Counted from the stretch's first letter, positions 7,454 through 16,782 are shown. The stretch: 64,000 nt of DNA from SIG607 sp036307305 (GCA_036307305.1 JAXJXV010000014.1:310001-374000); one strand, 5' to 3'. The notes: generated from the letters alone by a model not told the origin. Translations and numbers: made by a program.

Positions 7454-7661
7454 GCCAAACAAATTTTATAAAAGTATGATGGTTAATTTCCTTGCAAAGG
7501 GGTAAGTATACCCTTTTTGCGCACAATAATCATGTGAATTTGGTAAAAACGCAAATTCCATCAGGTTATTGTGTAGGGAAACCTCTCATACTTGAAATTT
7601 GTTTGGCGACAATCGGGGTTTGCGTTTTTCGGTGCGTCGGCTTCGGTTGGCGCACTTTTTT
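7454..7661 (+). promoter_or_regulatory. Structured 5' leader with transcription attenuator before giant dockerin gene
   Basis: The leader of about 240 nt folds in nested steps. The outer stem is GCCAAACAAATTT (7454-7466) with 7595-7607. The next is AGTATG (7473-7478) with 7587-7592, then GGTT (7481-7484) with an AACC near 7580. Inside is a CACAATAA/TTATTGTG stem enclosing GAATTTG/CAAATTC. A textbook terminator follows: 10-bp stem 7632-7641 with 7646-7655, TTCG loop, six Ts. It lies before the ribosome site of the giant gene. A TATAAT box lies near 7439-7444. The layout suggests a riboswitch or protein-responsive attenuator, but I do not recognise the class. Confidence 0.6.
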
Positions 7662-7694
7662 AATACCAAAAATCCTTGGAGGAGGCCCATCATT

Positions 7695-10600
7695 ATGAAT
7701 ATTAGAAAGAAAGGAAAACAACTATTTGCGGTGTTGCTTTCTATTGCTATGATTATTACCACTATGCCTTTGGGCGTAGTGACAGCAAACGCTGTAACCG
7801 CACAATTTGCAGGCGGTAGTGGTACGGAAGCAGATCCTTATTTGATTGAAACAAAGGAGCATTTAAACAATGTTCGCAATGATCTTGATGCGCATTATAA
7901 AATGATTGCAGATATCGTGTTCACGGATGCTGATTTTTCTGAAAGCGGATCCTTTTATAATGAAGGTCAAGGTTGGATGCCTATAGGAACAAGTACTACC
8001 AATTCCTTCACGGGTTCTTTTAATGGAAATAACAAAACTATAAAGGGTTTACATATAAATGTTACTACATCTGGATTAGTATATGCGGGGTTATTTGGTT
8101 GTTGTAATGGTGGAGATATTACTAACCTTACTGTGGATAGTGGAAGCATAGAGATTGCGGGAGCAACAAAAGTCTATGCTGGAGGTATTTGCGCATATTC
8201 GGCAAGTACTAATTTTTATAACTGTTATAATTCCAATAACTTGGAAATAATTGTACACGCACAATCAACGGGGGTTGAACCATATTCCTATGTCGGTGGT
8301 GTTTCTGGTTATGGTGGCAATTGTACGAATTGCGAGAATAAAGGTAATATTATTACAGAAGTAAAGGTGTACAATGACGACTATGACTTCGCCTACTGTG
8401 GTGGCATAGTTGGTGGATATGCAGGTACAATATCGAATTGTACAAATTACGGCAATATATCAGCGGCTTCTACATCTACATGGACTGTAGCTTGTGTTGA
8501 TGCAGGCGGCATTGCTGGAAGCACTTCTAAAATGATTTCAAACTGCAAAAATTACGGCAATATTTCATGCAGTGCGAATAATATGACCAGTGTATACGCG
8601 GGTGGCATTTGTGGATCGTTTTCTGGAGAAACGCTGGAAATGTCATATAATGCAGGAACTATAACAGGACCTCACGCCGCTGGTATTGCAGGTGGATTAT
8701 ACCATAGTACAATATCCAATTGTTATAATCTGGGCGAAATAACGTCATCAGATTATGCAGGCGGTATCGCTGGTTATGTAACATATAACGGAGAAATTAG
8801 CAGTTGTTATAATGTTGGCATAATGAATGGTAGTGATAATTCTGTCCGTATTGGTGGAATAACTGGATACATGAGTAGTGGAATTTCCGGTGATTGCTAT
8901 TTTTTAGATAATGTTAGTTCCGGAACGGGACGCGGCACGGCAACTACCACGAAGTGTTCAAATGAAGAGATGTGTCAATCACAAACATATACTAACTTTA
9001 ATTTTGAGAACACATGGGAATTTGTTGAAGGTAATTATTATAAATATCCTACATTAAAAGATGTCGACGGTTTTGTCATAAATGAAACCGCAACATTCAA
9101 TGCGGGTTCTGGCACACAAGCATCTCCCTATTGTATTGCCTCACCCAAACAATTACATAACGTTCGTTCTTATTTAGGTTCACACTTTAAACTTGTAAGA
9201 GATATCATTTTCACTGAAACAGATTTCGCTGAAGGCGGGACGTTTTATAATGGTGGCGCCGGTTGGACACCTATTGGTGACCAGAGTAGTTGGTCATTTG
9301 TTGATACAAATGATGGATTTACGGGCACATTTGATGGAAATGGTTATAATATTGTAGGTTTAATAATTAACGTTAATTCTGACAAGTTGGATTATGCTGG
9401 ATTGTTTGCTTGTAATAATGGAACTATCTCAAATCTGACTTTGCGTGATTCTGCTATAAACATTACAAGCTCAAATCACGTTTATGCGGGAAGCATAACC
9501 GGACTAAACTATGCTGGTGTAATTTCCAATTCAAGGGCTGTCGATTGTACTGTAAAAACAAAGTCTACAGGAGCATCAAGCACGGCTGGTGGAATTGTAG
9601 GTTTCGCAAGATCGGAGAGTGAAATACTAGCGTGTTATAGCACCAGTAATGTATGTGGCGAATCAAATGCCTACGCCTATGCTGGCGGTATTATTGGTGC
9701 CGGTGGAGGAAATATCTCGAATTGCTACAATACGGGCTATATAAACGCAAAGTATGTTGGTACTTCTTCTTTCACAACACCAGGTGCGGGTGGTATTGTA
9801 GGTAGTGCTCAATCCACAACAATAACAAACTGTTATAATGTTGGTTATGTGAGCGCCTATACGTCAACCGGAAGTTCCAATGTTGGCGGAATCTGTGGAA
9901 CTGCAACTACCCCTGCTATTAGTAATTGCTTTTATTTGGGGAATATAAAAGTTGGTACAGGTAGCGGAGATAACGGAACAACAAAATGTACCGTATCCGC
10001 CATGAAAAATAAAGTTACATTTGAAGAGTATAATTTTGACAGTTTATGGACTATGGAAGGAAACATAGAGTACCCTTATCCAGAACTTATAAATATGTCT
10101 CATATCGGAAGAGTGCAATCTACGGAGGTGAAGGATTGGTCTGATTACACACCAATCTCAACCAAAGAAGAATTAAATGCCATTAGAGATAACCTTAGTG
10201 GTAAGTACTATTTGGTAACAGATATCGTATTCTGTGAAGACGATTTTAAAGAAGGCGGGGCATTTTATAATGAGGGCACCGGTTGGCTTCCAATTGGCAC
10301 CGATAGCTCAACGGTTTTCACAGGTGTTTTAGATGGCAATGGTCACAAAATCTCTGGACTTAGCATTAACCGTAGTGATGAATCGATTATTTATATTGGA
10401 CTATTTGGATACTCAAATGGTACTATCAAAGACCTGCTATTGACTGATTGTGAAATTTTTGCAACAGCGGATACTGCAACTTTAGATGTAGGTGGTATAG
10501 TTGGATATAACTACCGTAACGGTTTAGTGACCCATTGCAGTTTTGATGGCACAATAAATGCTCAAGATTATTCAGGTGGTCTAGTAGGAGCTAACTGGGG

Positions 10601-13523
10601 TACTATAGAGGAATGCTATAACAACGGTAATATAACTTCAACAGATTATGCTGGTGGTATCGCCGGTTTCAACTACGAAACTATTAGCAACTGCTATAAT
10701 TCTGGTATTATTGCTTGCAGCTCCTATTTATATGCAGGGGGTATTGTTGGAACAAACAGCGGCACAATTGATTTGTGCTACAACATAGGTAATGTCAAAA
10801 GTACAAACTACAAGGGTGGTATTTGCGGCAAAAATAGTGATATTGTTTCATCGTGTTACTACCTCGATACCATGTCTCTTGGCTCTGGTTATGGCGCAGA
10901 TACCGCAACAAAATGCGGTGTTTCAGATCTACAGCTTCAACAGACTTTTGCGGAATTTGATTTTGATTTTGTTTGGACAATTGACAGTAATTCTAAGTAT
11001 CCTTTTCCCACATTAAAGAACATAAAGCACGAAACATCTGGTGATAATACAACAGATTTTGCGGGTGGCACGGGTGATGTTTGGAATCCATATATCATCA
11101 CAACTACCACGCATCTGAACAATGTCCGCAATGACCTAAATGCATACTACGTTTTAGGTGGAAATGTTGTTTTCACGGAAAGTGATTTTGCAGAAGGCGG
11201 AGCGTTTTATAATGGTGGAAATGGTTGGCAGCCTATAGGTACATATACAACCCCCTTCGCTGGAAGTTTTGATGGTAAGGGTTATAGCATAAATGGTCTT
11301 AAAGTAACATCTGGCGTTGAAGGCGATACCTACATTGGCTTGTTTGGGTGTGTCGATGGTAGTGCCACTAGCACAATCAAAAATGTTAACGCTATGAACT
11401 TTAGTATTAACATTTTGGGAGATTCTATTTCTACTTCCTCAAGTTATAGTGATGTATATGTAGGTACAATAGTCGGTTATGGTAGTGCAAAAAACTGTAC
11501 TGCTTCTGGCGAGGTAAGCTTTACCTATACATCAAACACACGGAAGTGTTTGGTATATCTTGGCGGCGTGGTTGGATACGGTAGTGCTACTAATTGCACA
11601 AACTCTTGTGATTTATCTGCCGACATTGCAGCCGGAAGTGCACATGTTAGCCTTTATATTGGAGGTATAGCCGGAAGAGGGCAGAATATTTCACTATGTA
11701 GCAATTATGGAACGCTTTATGCGTACTCAAAGAGAAATTATAACTCTTATATTGAAATAGGCGGTATTGCTGGATACGCAGTTAATGTTAGCCAAAGTGG
11801 AAACTCTGGTGGTATCACCGGAGGTGGCTACAGCAATGTAAATCATATTTACGTAGGAGGCATAATCGGTCGCGGTGTGGATACAACCACAATCGTGGAA
11901 CAGTGTTATAATGTTGCTGTATTAAAGGGCGAACGAGGAGAGTATACAGGTGGCATTGTTGGCTACTTAGGGAATAATAGCAGAGTTGCCAATTCCTTTA
12001 ATGCAGGTGCTGTTACAAACGGGGCAAGCGGCGGTATTGCTGGATACTCCAGCAGTGGCACACGTATAAGCAATTGCTATAATATTGGTTATGTTGAAGA
12101 AGGTTACGGAATTGTATATAACAAATATAGCGATGCCACATTTGAAAATTGCTATTGTTTAGAAGGCGTATCGAAAAATCGCGATTATGTAATTGTTTGT
12201 ACAGAACAAGAAATGATCACAAAAGACGTTTATAGAGGTTTCGATTTTAATACTATTTGGCAAATAGGAAATAACAGTCGTTATCCGTGGCCTGAACTAC
12301 AAACTGGATCTGTACAGAATAATATGATTGATATATCAGATTGTGTTGTCTCGCTTGTTCCTACAAAGGTCAGCTACCACGATGTGCAACCAGAGTTTAC
12401 CGTTTCTTACAACGGAGAGGTCTTATCCATCAATGAGGACTATATTGCTTTCTTTATCGTCGGTGATAAATCTTGGCGTGTTCAAACAACAACGAAACAG
12501 TACATCCACGATGTTGGAATTGGAAAGCTTCTTGTAATTGGTAGTGGTGATTTCTGCTATACAACCACCTACGAGTTCAATATTGAGAAATACGATATGG
12601 CTAATGCTTCGCTGTGGACAAATTGGGTTTCTGATGGAACAGGTGGAGCTTCTAGCAGTAGGTTTTCGATAGAAGACTTTATCTATGATGGAACAGCTAA
12701 GGTGCAGTCTGGGTTTAGAGTGTGTGATACTTATGATACGATTGAGGATGGCTGTTTTGAAATAACCTATGTTAACAATATTGAGCCTGGTACGGCAACA
12801 ATGATTATCAAAGGTGTTGGAGATTATTACACAGGTGAATTCAAACAGCAATTTACTATTTATGATCCGACACTCGAGAGCATTTCTATTACAAAAAAAC
12901 CAAATAAACTTATATATAATGAAGGGGATTCCTTCGATAAGTCAGGTATGGTCGTAACAGCATATTACAATAATGGCACAAATACACAAGTAACTGACTA
13001 CACAGTTAGCGGTTATTCTTCAACGGCAGGAACCAAAACAATTACCATATCTTACAAGGGCAAAATAGCATCGTTTACCGTTACTGTAAATTCAAGAGTT
13101 CCTTCGTCTATCACATCATCTAAACATACCATCAGCGGAGGGAATATTAGTAAGATCGCAGCCGGCACCACAGTTTCTTCTTTGCTTTCAGGTCTTAATG
13201 AAGGTGATTACTGTAAGGTGTATAAAGGTAATTCGGTTGTTGGTGGAAATACCGCAGTCGGTACGGGGATGGTTATCAAGATTGTGGATGGCAATACTGT
13301 AAAAGCAGCATATAATATCATTGTTACTGGCGACACTAATGGCGATGGTAATATTACAGTAACTGATATGATTGCAATCAAGGCACATGTATTGAAAAAA
13401 TCGACTTTGTCGGGTGTGTATGCAATTGCCGCAGATACTAATGGCGATGGTGGTATTTCGATTACAGACTTCATTCAAGTCAAGGCCAAGATTCTTGGCA
13501 AAGGCAGTATTACTGCAAGATAA
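7695..13523 (+). CDS. Giant secreted GLUG-repeat protein with C-terminal dockerin
   Basis: A 1,942-residue surface protein. A signal peptide occupies about residues 1-32. Four large repeat blocks begin near residues 40, 466, 812 and 1119. Each opens with a GSGTEADPYLI or equivalent segment, then HLNNVRNDL, DIVFTDADF, FYNEGQGWMPIG, and continues as many GLUG-type GGIVGY turns (Gly-rich beta-solenoid). An MBG-like domain follows near 1541, a bacterial Ig-like domain near 1725 (LESISITKKPNKLIYNEGDS), then a type I dockerin at 1879-1942. The dockerin has two calcium loops, DTNGDGNITVTD and DTNGDGGISITD. Start chosen at 7695, where GGAGG precedes the ATG and the signal peptide begins. The cohesin gene follows 11 bp later, so the pair probably forms a docked adhesin at the cell surface. 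No catalytic domain is recognised. Confidence 0.85.
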   Translation: MNIRKKGKQLFAVLLSIAMIITTMPLGVVTANAVTAQFAGGSGTEADPYLIETKEHLNNVRNDLDAHYKMIADIVFTDADFSESGSFYNEGQGWMPIGTSTTNSFTGSFNGNNKTIKGLHINVTTSGLVYAGLFGCCNGGDITNLTVDSGSIEIAGATKVYAGGICAYSASTNFYNCYNSNNLEIIVHAQSTGVEPYSYVGGVSGYGGNCTNCENKGNIITEVKVYNDDYDFAYCGGIVGGYAGTISNCTNYGNISAASTSTWTVACVDAGGIAGSTSKMISNCKNYGNISCSANNMTSVYAGGICGSFSGETLEMSYNAGTITGPHAAGIAGGLYHSTISNCYNLGEITSSDYAGGIAGYVTYNGEISSCYNVGIMNGSDNSVRIGGITGYMSSGISGDCYFLDNVSSGTGRGTATTTKCSNEEMCQSQTYTNFNFENTWEFVEGNYYKYPTLKDVDGFVINETATFNAGSGTQASPYCIASPKQLHNVRSYLGSHFKLVRDIIFTETDFAEGGTFYNGGAGWTPIGDQSSWSFVDTNDGFTGTFDGNGYNIVGLIINVNSDKLDYAGLFACNNGTISNLTLRDSAINITSSNHVYAGSITGLNYAGVISNSRAVDCTVKTKSTGASSTAGGIVGFARSESEILACYSTSNVCGESNAYAYAGGIIGAGGGNISNCYNTGYINAKYVGTSSFTTPGAGGIVGSAQSTTITNCYNVGYVSAYTSTGSSNVGGICGTATTPAISNCFYLGNIKVGTGSGDNGTTKCTVSAMKNKVTFEEYNFDSLWTMEGNIEYPYPELINMSHIGRVQSTEVKDWSDYTPISTKEELNAIRDNLSGKYYLVTDIVFCEDDFKEGGAFYNEGTGWLPIGTDSSTVFTGVLDGNGHKISGLSINRSDESIIYIGLFGYSNGTIKDLLLTDCEIFATADTATLDVGGIVGYNYRNGLVTHCSFDGTINAQDYSGGLVGANWGTIEECYNNGNITSTDYAGGIAGFNYETISNCYNSGIIACSSYLYAGGIVGTNSGTIDLCYNIGNVKSTNYKGGICGKNSDIVSSCYYLDTMSLGSGYGADTATKCGVSDLQLQQTFAEFDFDFVWTIDSNSKYPFPTLKNIKHETSGDNTTDFAGGTGDVWNPYIITTTTHLNNVRNDLNAYYVLGGNVVFTESDFAEGGAFYNGGNGWQPIGTYTTPFAGSFDGKGYSINGLKVTSGVEGDTYIGLFGCVDGSATSTIKNVNAMNFSINILGDSISTSSSYSDVYVGTIVGYGSAKNCTASGEVSFTYTSNTRKCLVYLGGVVGYGSATNCTNSCDLSADIAAGSAHVSLYIGGIAGRGQNISLCSNYGTLYAYSKRNYNSYIEIGGIAGYAVNVSQSGNSGGITGGGYSNVNHIYVGGIIGRGVDTTTIVEQCYNVAVLKGERGEYTGGIVGYLGNNSRVANSFNAGAVTNGASGGIAGYSSSGTRISNCYNIGYVEEGYGIVYNKYSDATFENCYCLEGVSKNRDYVIVCTEQEMITKDVYRGFDFNTIWQIGNNSRYPWPELQTGSVQNNMIDISDCVVSLVPTKVSYHDVQPEFTVSYNGEVLSINEDYIAFFIVGDKSWRVQTTTKQYIHDVGIGKLLVIGSGDFCYTTTYEFNIEKYDMANASLWTNWVSDGTGGASSSRFSIEDFIYDGTAKVQSGFRVCDTYDTIEDGCFEITYVNNIEPGTATMIIKGVGDYYTGEFKQQFTIYDPTLESISITKKPNKLIYNEGDSFDKSGMVVTAYYNNGTNTQVTDYTVSGYSSTAGTKTITISYKGKIASFTVTVNSRVPSSITSSKHTISGGNISKIAAGTTVSSLLSGLNEGDYCKVYKGNSVVGGNTAVGTGMVIKIVDGNTVKAAYNIIVTGDTNGDGNITVTDMIAIKAHVLKKSTLSGVYAIAADTNGDGGISITDFIQVKAKILGKGSITAR

Positions 13524-13534
13524 GGAGAATATAA

Positions 13535-14752
13535 ATGAAAAAAGTAATTTCAATTTTAACAGTTTTGGTTTTATGCCTTGCTCTGATGTTGCCTGTGACA
13601 GTTTCGGCGGCGAGCGCAAGTGCAAGTTTATCGGGTCCTGGTACAGTTCGTGCTGGAGATACTATAACGTTAAGTTTTAACCTTAATGGTAGCGGTATTT
13701 TCGGTGCTTCGGGAACGCTTTCCTATGACAGTAGTCAAGTTACCTTATCGGGAACATCTCAAAAGATTGGTGCTCCTTGGGCGGTTGAATTTAACGGAAA
13801 TAATTTCGTTGCTTATGATAACAATTTAACCAATCCTATTAACGGCAATAAGACTTTATTTACTGTTACCTTTAAAGTAAAGTCCGTTGCGGCAGGTACT
13901 AACATTAAAATTTCTTATACTGGTGTTACAGCTTCTGATGGTAGTGCAGATGCTAATGTAGGTACTGTTACATATTCTAAAACAGTTGCGGCACCTCTCG
14001 CAACTGATAACAATCTTGCAAGTCTTACCGTAAGTAACGCTACGATATCTCCTGCATTCTCGGCTGGAACAACAAGCTATACTGCAAGCGTTCCATTTGA
14101 GGTGTCCAAACTTAATGTTAGCGCTACCGCCGCAGATGGTAAGGCAAAGGTTTCAGTTAATAGTCCTAATCTTACTCCTAACGGAACAACCAAGGTGACG
14201 GTTACTGTAACAGCAGAAAATGGTGCTAAGAAGACCTATACAATTTCTGTAAAGAGAGCCCAAGATCCAAATTACAAAGCAAGTGACAATAATAAACTTT
14301 CGGGTATTTCTGTAGACGGATTCTTGCTTTCTCCCGCATTTAATACCGATACCACTCAATATGTGGTTTGGTTGCCTTATGAAACAACCAGTATTAAAAT
14401 AGGTGGTTCAGCGGCAGATGGTAAAGCTTCTGTTGCAGTAGAAGGCGGCGACAACCTTGCTGCAGGTCAAGATAACCCTGTTAAGGTAATTTGCACTGCT
14501 GAAAATGGTGATAAGAAAACATACACCGTAATCGTAAAACGTGCAGCATCACATGATGGTTCTGTAGAAGAGCTTCCTGATGAACCTGTAACCGACGAAC
14601 CGGTTGACACTCAACCTGATACCGACGCTACACCAAAAACCGAAGGCGGTATTGCTTGGTGGTGGCTGCTCATAGTTGGTGTAGGTGCATTTGCTATTGG
14701 TGTGGCTGGAGGATTCTTCGGAAAAGACATTATCAGCAAAAAATCCAAATAA
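13535..14752 (+). CDS. Membrane-anchored cohesin protein with cadherin-like beta-sandwich domains
   Basis: A 405-residue protein: signal peptide (about 1-27), a cohesin domain (about 28-150, VRAGDTITLSFNLNGSGIFG through KVKSVAAGTNIKISYTG), and two cadherin-like beta-sandwich repeats. Each repeat opens DNNLASLTV or DNNKLSGISV and ends TAENGAKKTYTISVKR or TAENGDKKTYTVIVKR. Then come an acidic Pro/Asp/Thr linker, a transmembrane helix (about 372-394, WWWLLIVGVGAFAIGV) and a short basic tail. It is thus a cell-surface receptor whose cohesin should bind a dockerin. The obvious partner is the giant protein encoded 11 bp upstream. An AAGGAG ribosome site precedes the ATG. A strong terminator ends the operon. 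Confidence 0.88.
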   Translation: MKKVISILTVLVLCLALMLPVTVSAASASASLSGPGTVRAGDTITLSFNLNGSGIFGASGTLSYDSSQVTLSGTSQKIGAPWAVEFNGNNFVAYDNNLTNPINGNKTLFTVTFKVKSVAAGTNIKISYTGVTASDGSADANVGTVTYSKTVAAPLATDNNLASLTVSNATISPAFSAGTTSYTASVPFEVSKLNVSATAADGKAKVSVNSPNLTPNGTTKVTVTVTAENGAKKTYTISVKRAQDPNYKASDNNKLSGISVDGFLLSPAFNTDTTQYVVWLPYETTSIKIGGSAADGKASVAVEGGDNLAAGQDNPVKVICTAENGDKKTYTVIVKRAASHDGSVEELPDEPVTDEPVDTQPDTDATPKTEGGIAWWWLLIVGVGAFAIGVAGGFFGKDIISKKSK

Positions 14753-14765
14753 TCAGAATGTGCAT

Positions 14766-14796
14766 TCAACCCCTATCAAGAACTGATAGGGGTTGA
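14766..14796 (+). terminator. Terminator of the dockerin-cohesin operon
   Basis: A perfect 13-bp stem (TCAACCCCTATCA with its complement at 14784-14796) followed by AATTTT. Confidence 0.85.
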
Positions 14797-14921
14797 AATT
14801 TTAAAAAATTATAAAGTTCATAAAATGTTTAATTTTTCATATAACTCTTTACTGTTGTTACATAACCATACATAACTCTACGGGGTGGGGTTTGAGCAGT
14901 AAAAGAGTGACAAAATCAGGG

Positions 14922-14950
14922 TTGACAAAGGGTTTTTTCGATGTTAAACT
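14922..14950 (+). promoter_or_regulatory. Promoter of small RNA
   Basis: TTGACA at 14922-14927, a 17-bp spacer and TAAACT at 14945-14950. No ORF follows for 1.8 kb on this strand, so it must drive RNA only. Confidence 0.7.
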
Positions 14951-14956
14951 AATAAT

Positions 14957-15118
14957 GACCTATTTAAAATAAAGCAGGAGTGTTTTTAAAAGATAACGAA
15001 AATTGCAATGTTCCGAAAGGGTTAGTTGCGCTTGTTTGTTATGCTTAGTTCCTGCGTATAGGGCAAAGGCAAAAGGACTGCAAGTGAGCACTTATCCTTC
15101 GGGGTAGGTGCTTTTTTG
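14957..15118 (+). ncRNA. Stand-alone small RNA with own promoter and terminator
   Basis: About 160 nt from the predicted start to a strong terminator (AGCACTTATCC at 15087-15097 with 15102-15112, TTCG loop, then six Ts). A closing stem GCAGGA (14974-14979) pairs with TCCTGC (15050-15055), with ATAAC/GTTAT and TTGC-containing inner pairs. No start codon with a ribosome site and reading frame of useful length is present. The family is not recognised. Confidence 0.6.
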
Positions 15119-15219
15119 TTATCTTTTTGCCTTCTTTTTATGCTTTGTTCTCCAGTAAGTGATGGAAACAAAATAAATGCATAAAGGGAAGTGGTTCAAA
15201 ATGATTGTATTTGACGTGG

Positions 15220-15980
15220 GAAGTTAGTTGCACCAAAGGATTGGTGCCGAGTACAGCAGTCTGAGTTCTGCGACAGGCTGTGAATCACTAGCAGAAAGCC
15301 CTTGAAGTCGGGTTAGACTTCATCAGCCGATGCTCTAAGGCTGATTATCCGTATAACCGAAGAAGAGTAAATACGGAACTAAAGAGCTATCACGGTTACG
15401 GCAACGGACAGGGTGATATATGACAGATAGGATTGCAAGGTACAACCTATTACGTTGCCTAGGTTTATGATTCCCGTAAAAAATCAGAACCCACTTTCAC
15501 GCGGTGGTCCAAAGGATGATAGTAGGAAAAGTCGTGATATACAAAGCCCTTCACAAAGGCGATGTGAGTTAAAATGTGCGGATAGCAGAGCCGTTACGAA
15601 ACGAGGATTGTTCGACTGCGAACCTGTTTTCACTTATAACAGCGTCTGTGAACGAAAATAAGTGAATAACGGTGGTAAGGGTTCCTACCAAAGTTATTGA
15701 CGAAAATTATGGAATCCACGACGTTTAAGAGTTTCGTCGGTAAATAAAACTGCTTAAGCGGTGGTGCTACCGTCCTTTAAGGGAATAGCATACGAAGTTT
15801 CCGGGATTTAATCGGTAATGAAAATCCCCGCCGAACGAGTTGTTTAGTCTCGGCAGGGCCGAAATACCTTGCACTCGGCGTAGCGTCAGTAAGCAATACA
15901 AGGTTGTTTGCACTCTTGGATTTCAAGAGAACACGCACGGAAAATCTATTAATCTTGCGAAAAGTTTAATAGATTAAGCC
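15220..15980 (+). ncRNA. Large, densely folded non-coding region, candidate ornate RNA
   Basis: About 760 bp without a credible gene but with consecutive and nested helices on the plus strand. Examples: GCACCAA 15230 with 15241-15247; GAAGTC 15304 with 15316; ATCAGCC 15322 with 15339; CCGTAT 15349 with 15371; GGCAACG 15400 with 15453, enclosing ATAGG/CCTAT; GTTCG/CGAAC 15610-15623; TTCACTTAT 15629 with 15658; GGGATTT 15803 with 15822; CTCTTG 15913 with 15924; AATCTATTAA 15943 with 15966. Many loops are purine-rich. The size and ornateness recall large phage-associated RNAs such as GOLLD or ROOL, but I cannot confirm membership, strand or ends. No group II intron domain V or reverse transcriptase is seen. 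Confidence 0.5.
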
Positions 15981-16060
15981 AAGTACTAACCTTATTTTAC
16001 AGCAGAATACCAGAACAGGACTTTCGCTTCGGGATGCTTTATCACTGTCTCTTCGAGAGT

Positions 16061-16676
16061 GTATGATTTACTTTTCGAGAGCAAGTTGCACCTGCATATA
16101 AAAACTTCGGCTCTCTGCAAGTTGTCATTCGCTTTAGTGAATGACAAGCTGCAGGAAGCCGAAGAAAGTAACGAAGAAACTTAAGAAGCAGGTGCTATGA
16201 CTATCATTTCTATGATGATAGATGATTGTCCTTTAGAAATGATTTATGACTCTCTTTTTGGGAGCCGAGCCGTTTCTATTGGACGATAGTCAGATAGAAA
16301 CGGCTCGGAGACGACGTCGGAGAGCCGGGATGAGCAGGGCATAATACCCCGCGTCAATAAAGAATCAGTAAGAAACAAAGGCTCGTACACACCATTGACA
16401 GTGGGTGTATTATGCCCTGCGGAACTTTCCTTTTAAGAGCCATATAGAGTAATTATAGATTAATATTAGATTACATTTAACAATGACTTTAATTTGTATA
16501 TGGCTCTTGTATGATTGATGATTTACTTTTCGATATGCTCTATGACAATAGTTTTGAAATGATATTTTGAAATTACTTTCATTCCCGTAAAAAATGATTG
16601 TGCTGACCGTCCGTTTGAGATTACTTACTTTTCGATATCAGGTCAGCACAATCTCTGAAAGCAATTTTATATGCTT
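16061..16676. repeat. Array of long, sequence-distinct hairpins with shared linker motifs
   Basis: At least six long inverted repeats in about 600 bp. An 8-bp stem GCACCTGC 16087/16188 encloses an interrupted stem of about 26 bp (16105-16164). The others are ATCATTTCTA 16203/16234 (10 bp), 16266-16279/16294-16307 (14 bp), 16334-16347/16407-16420 (14 bp), 16435-16446/16497-16508 (12 bp) and 16596-16608/16641-16653 (13 bp). The stems differ from one another. Linkers share TTACTTTTCGA (near 16068, 16522, 16625) and TTGAAATGAT. A 15-bp segment ATTCCCGTAAAAAAT at 16581 repeats 15470-15484. The region lies between converging genes, and its function is unknown. Confidence 0.6.
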
Positions 16677-16782
16677 TACGTTTTGAAATGATATATGACT
16701 ATCGTTTGCAAATGAGGAGGGCAAAATTTTCGTCAATAAAACTATGCCATATAGCAAGTGCCAAAATTAAAGATTTTCGTCA

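Noticed and set aside
7454..7607. c-di-GMP riboswitch upstream of the adhesin
   Set aside because: It would be a natural regulator of an adhesin, but the conserved GEMM core and tetraloop-receptor segments are not seen.
12423..12851. 142-residue minus-strand ORF
   Set aside because: It lies wholly within the giant dockerin gene, has no ribosome site and no recognisable protein features.
14957..15118. 6S RNA
   Set aside because: The closing stem and size are suggestive, but I could not see the typical central bubble with flanking helices; left as an unassigned RNA.
15455..15661. 68-residue ORF inside the folded region
   Set aside because: No ribosome site, biased composition, and it lies across several strong RNA helices; most likely a chance frame.
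15220..15980. Group II intron or retron-like RNA
   Set aside because: No domain V-like hairpin, no GTGYG intron start next to a coding exon, and no reverse transcriptase ORF in the window.
16061..16676. CRISPR array
   Set aside because: There are no evenly spaced direct repeats and no cas genes; the palindromes are all different.
16061..16676. Integron attC array
   Set aside because: Core sites of the GTTRRRY type are not seen and no cassette ORFs lie between the hairpins. The recombinase at 18096 is not recognisably an IntI type.
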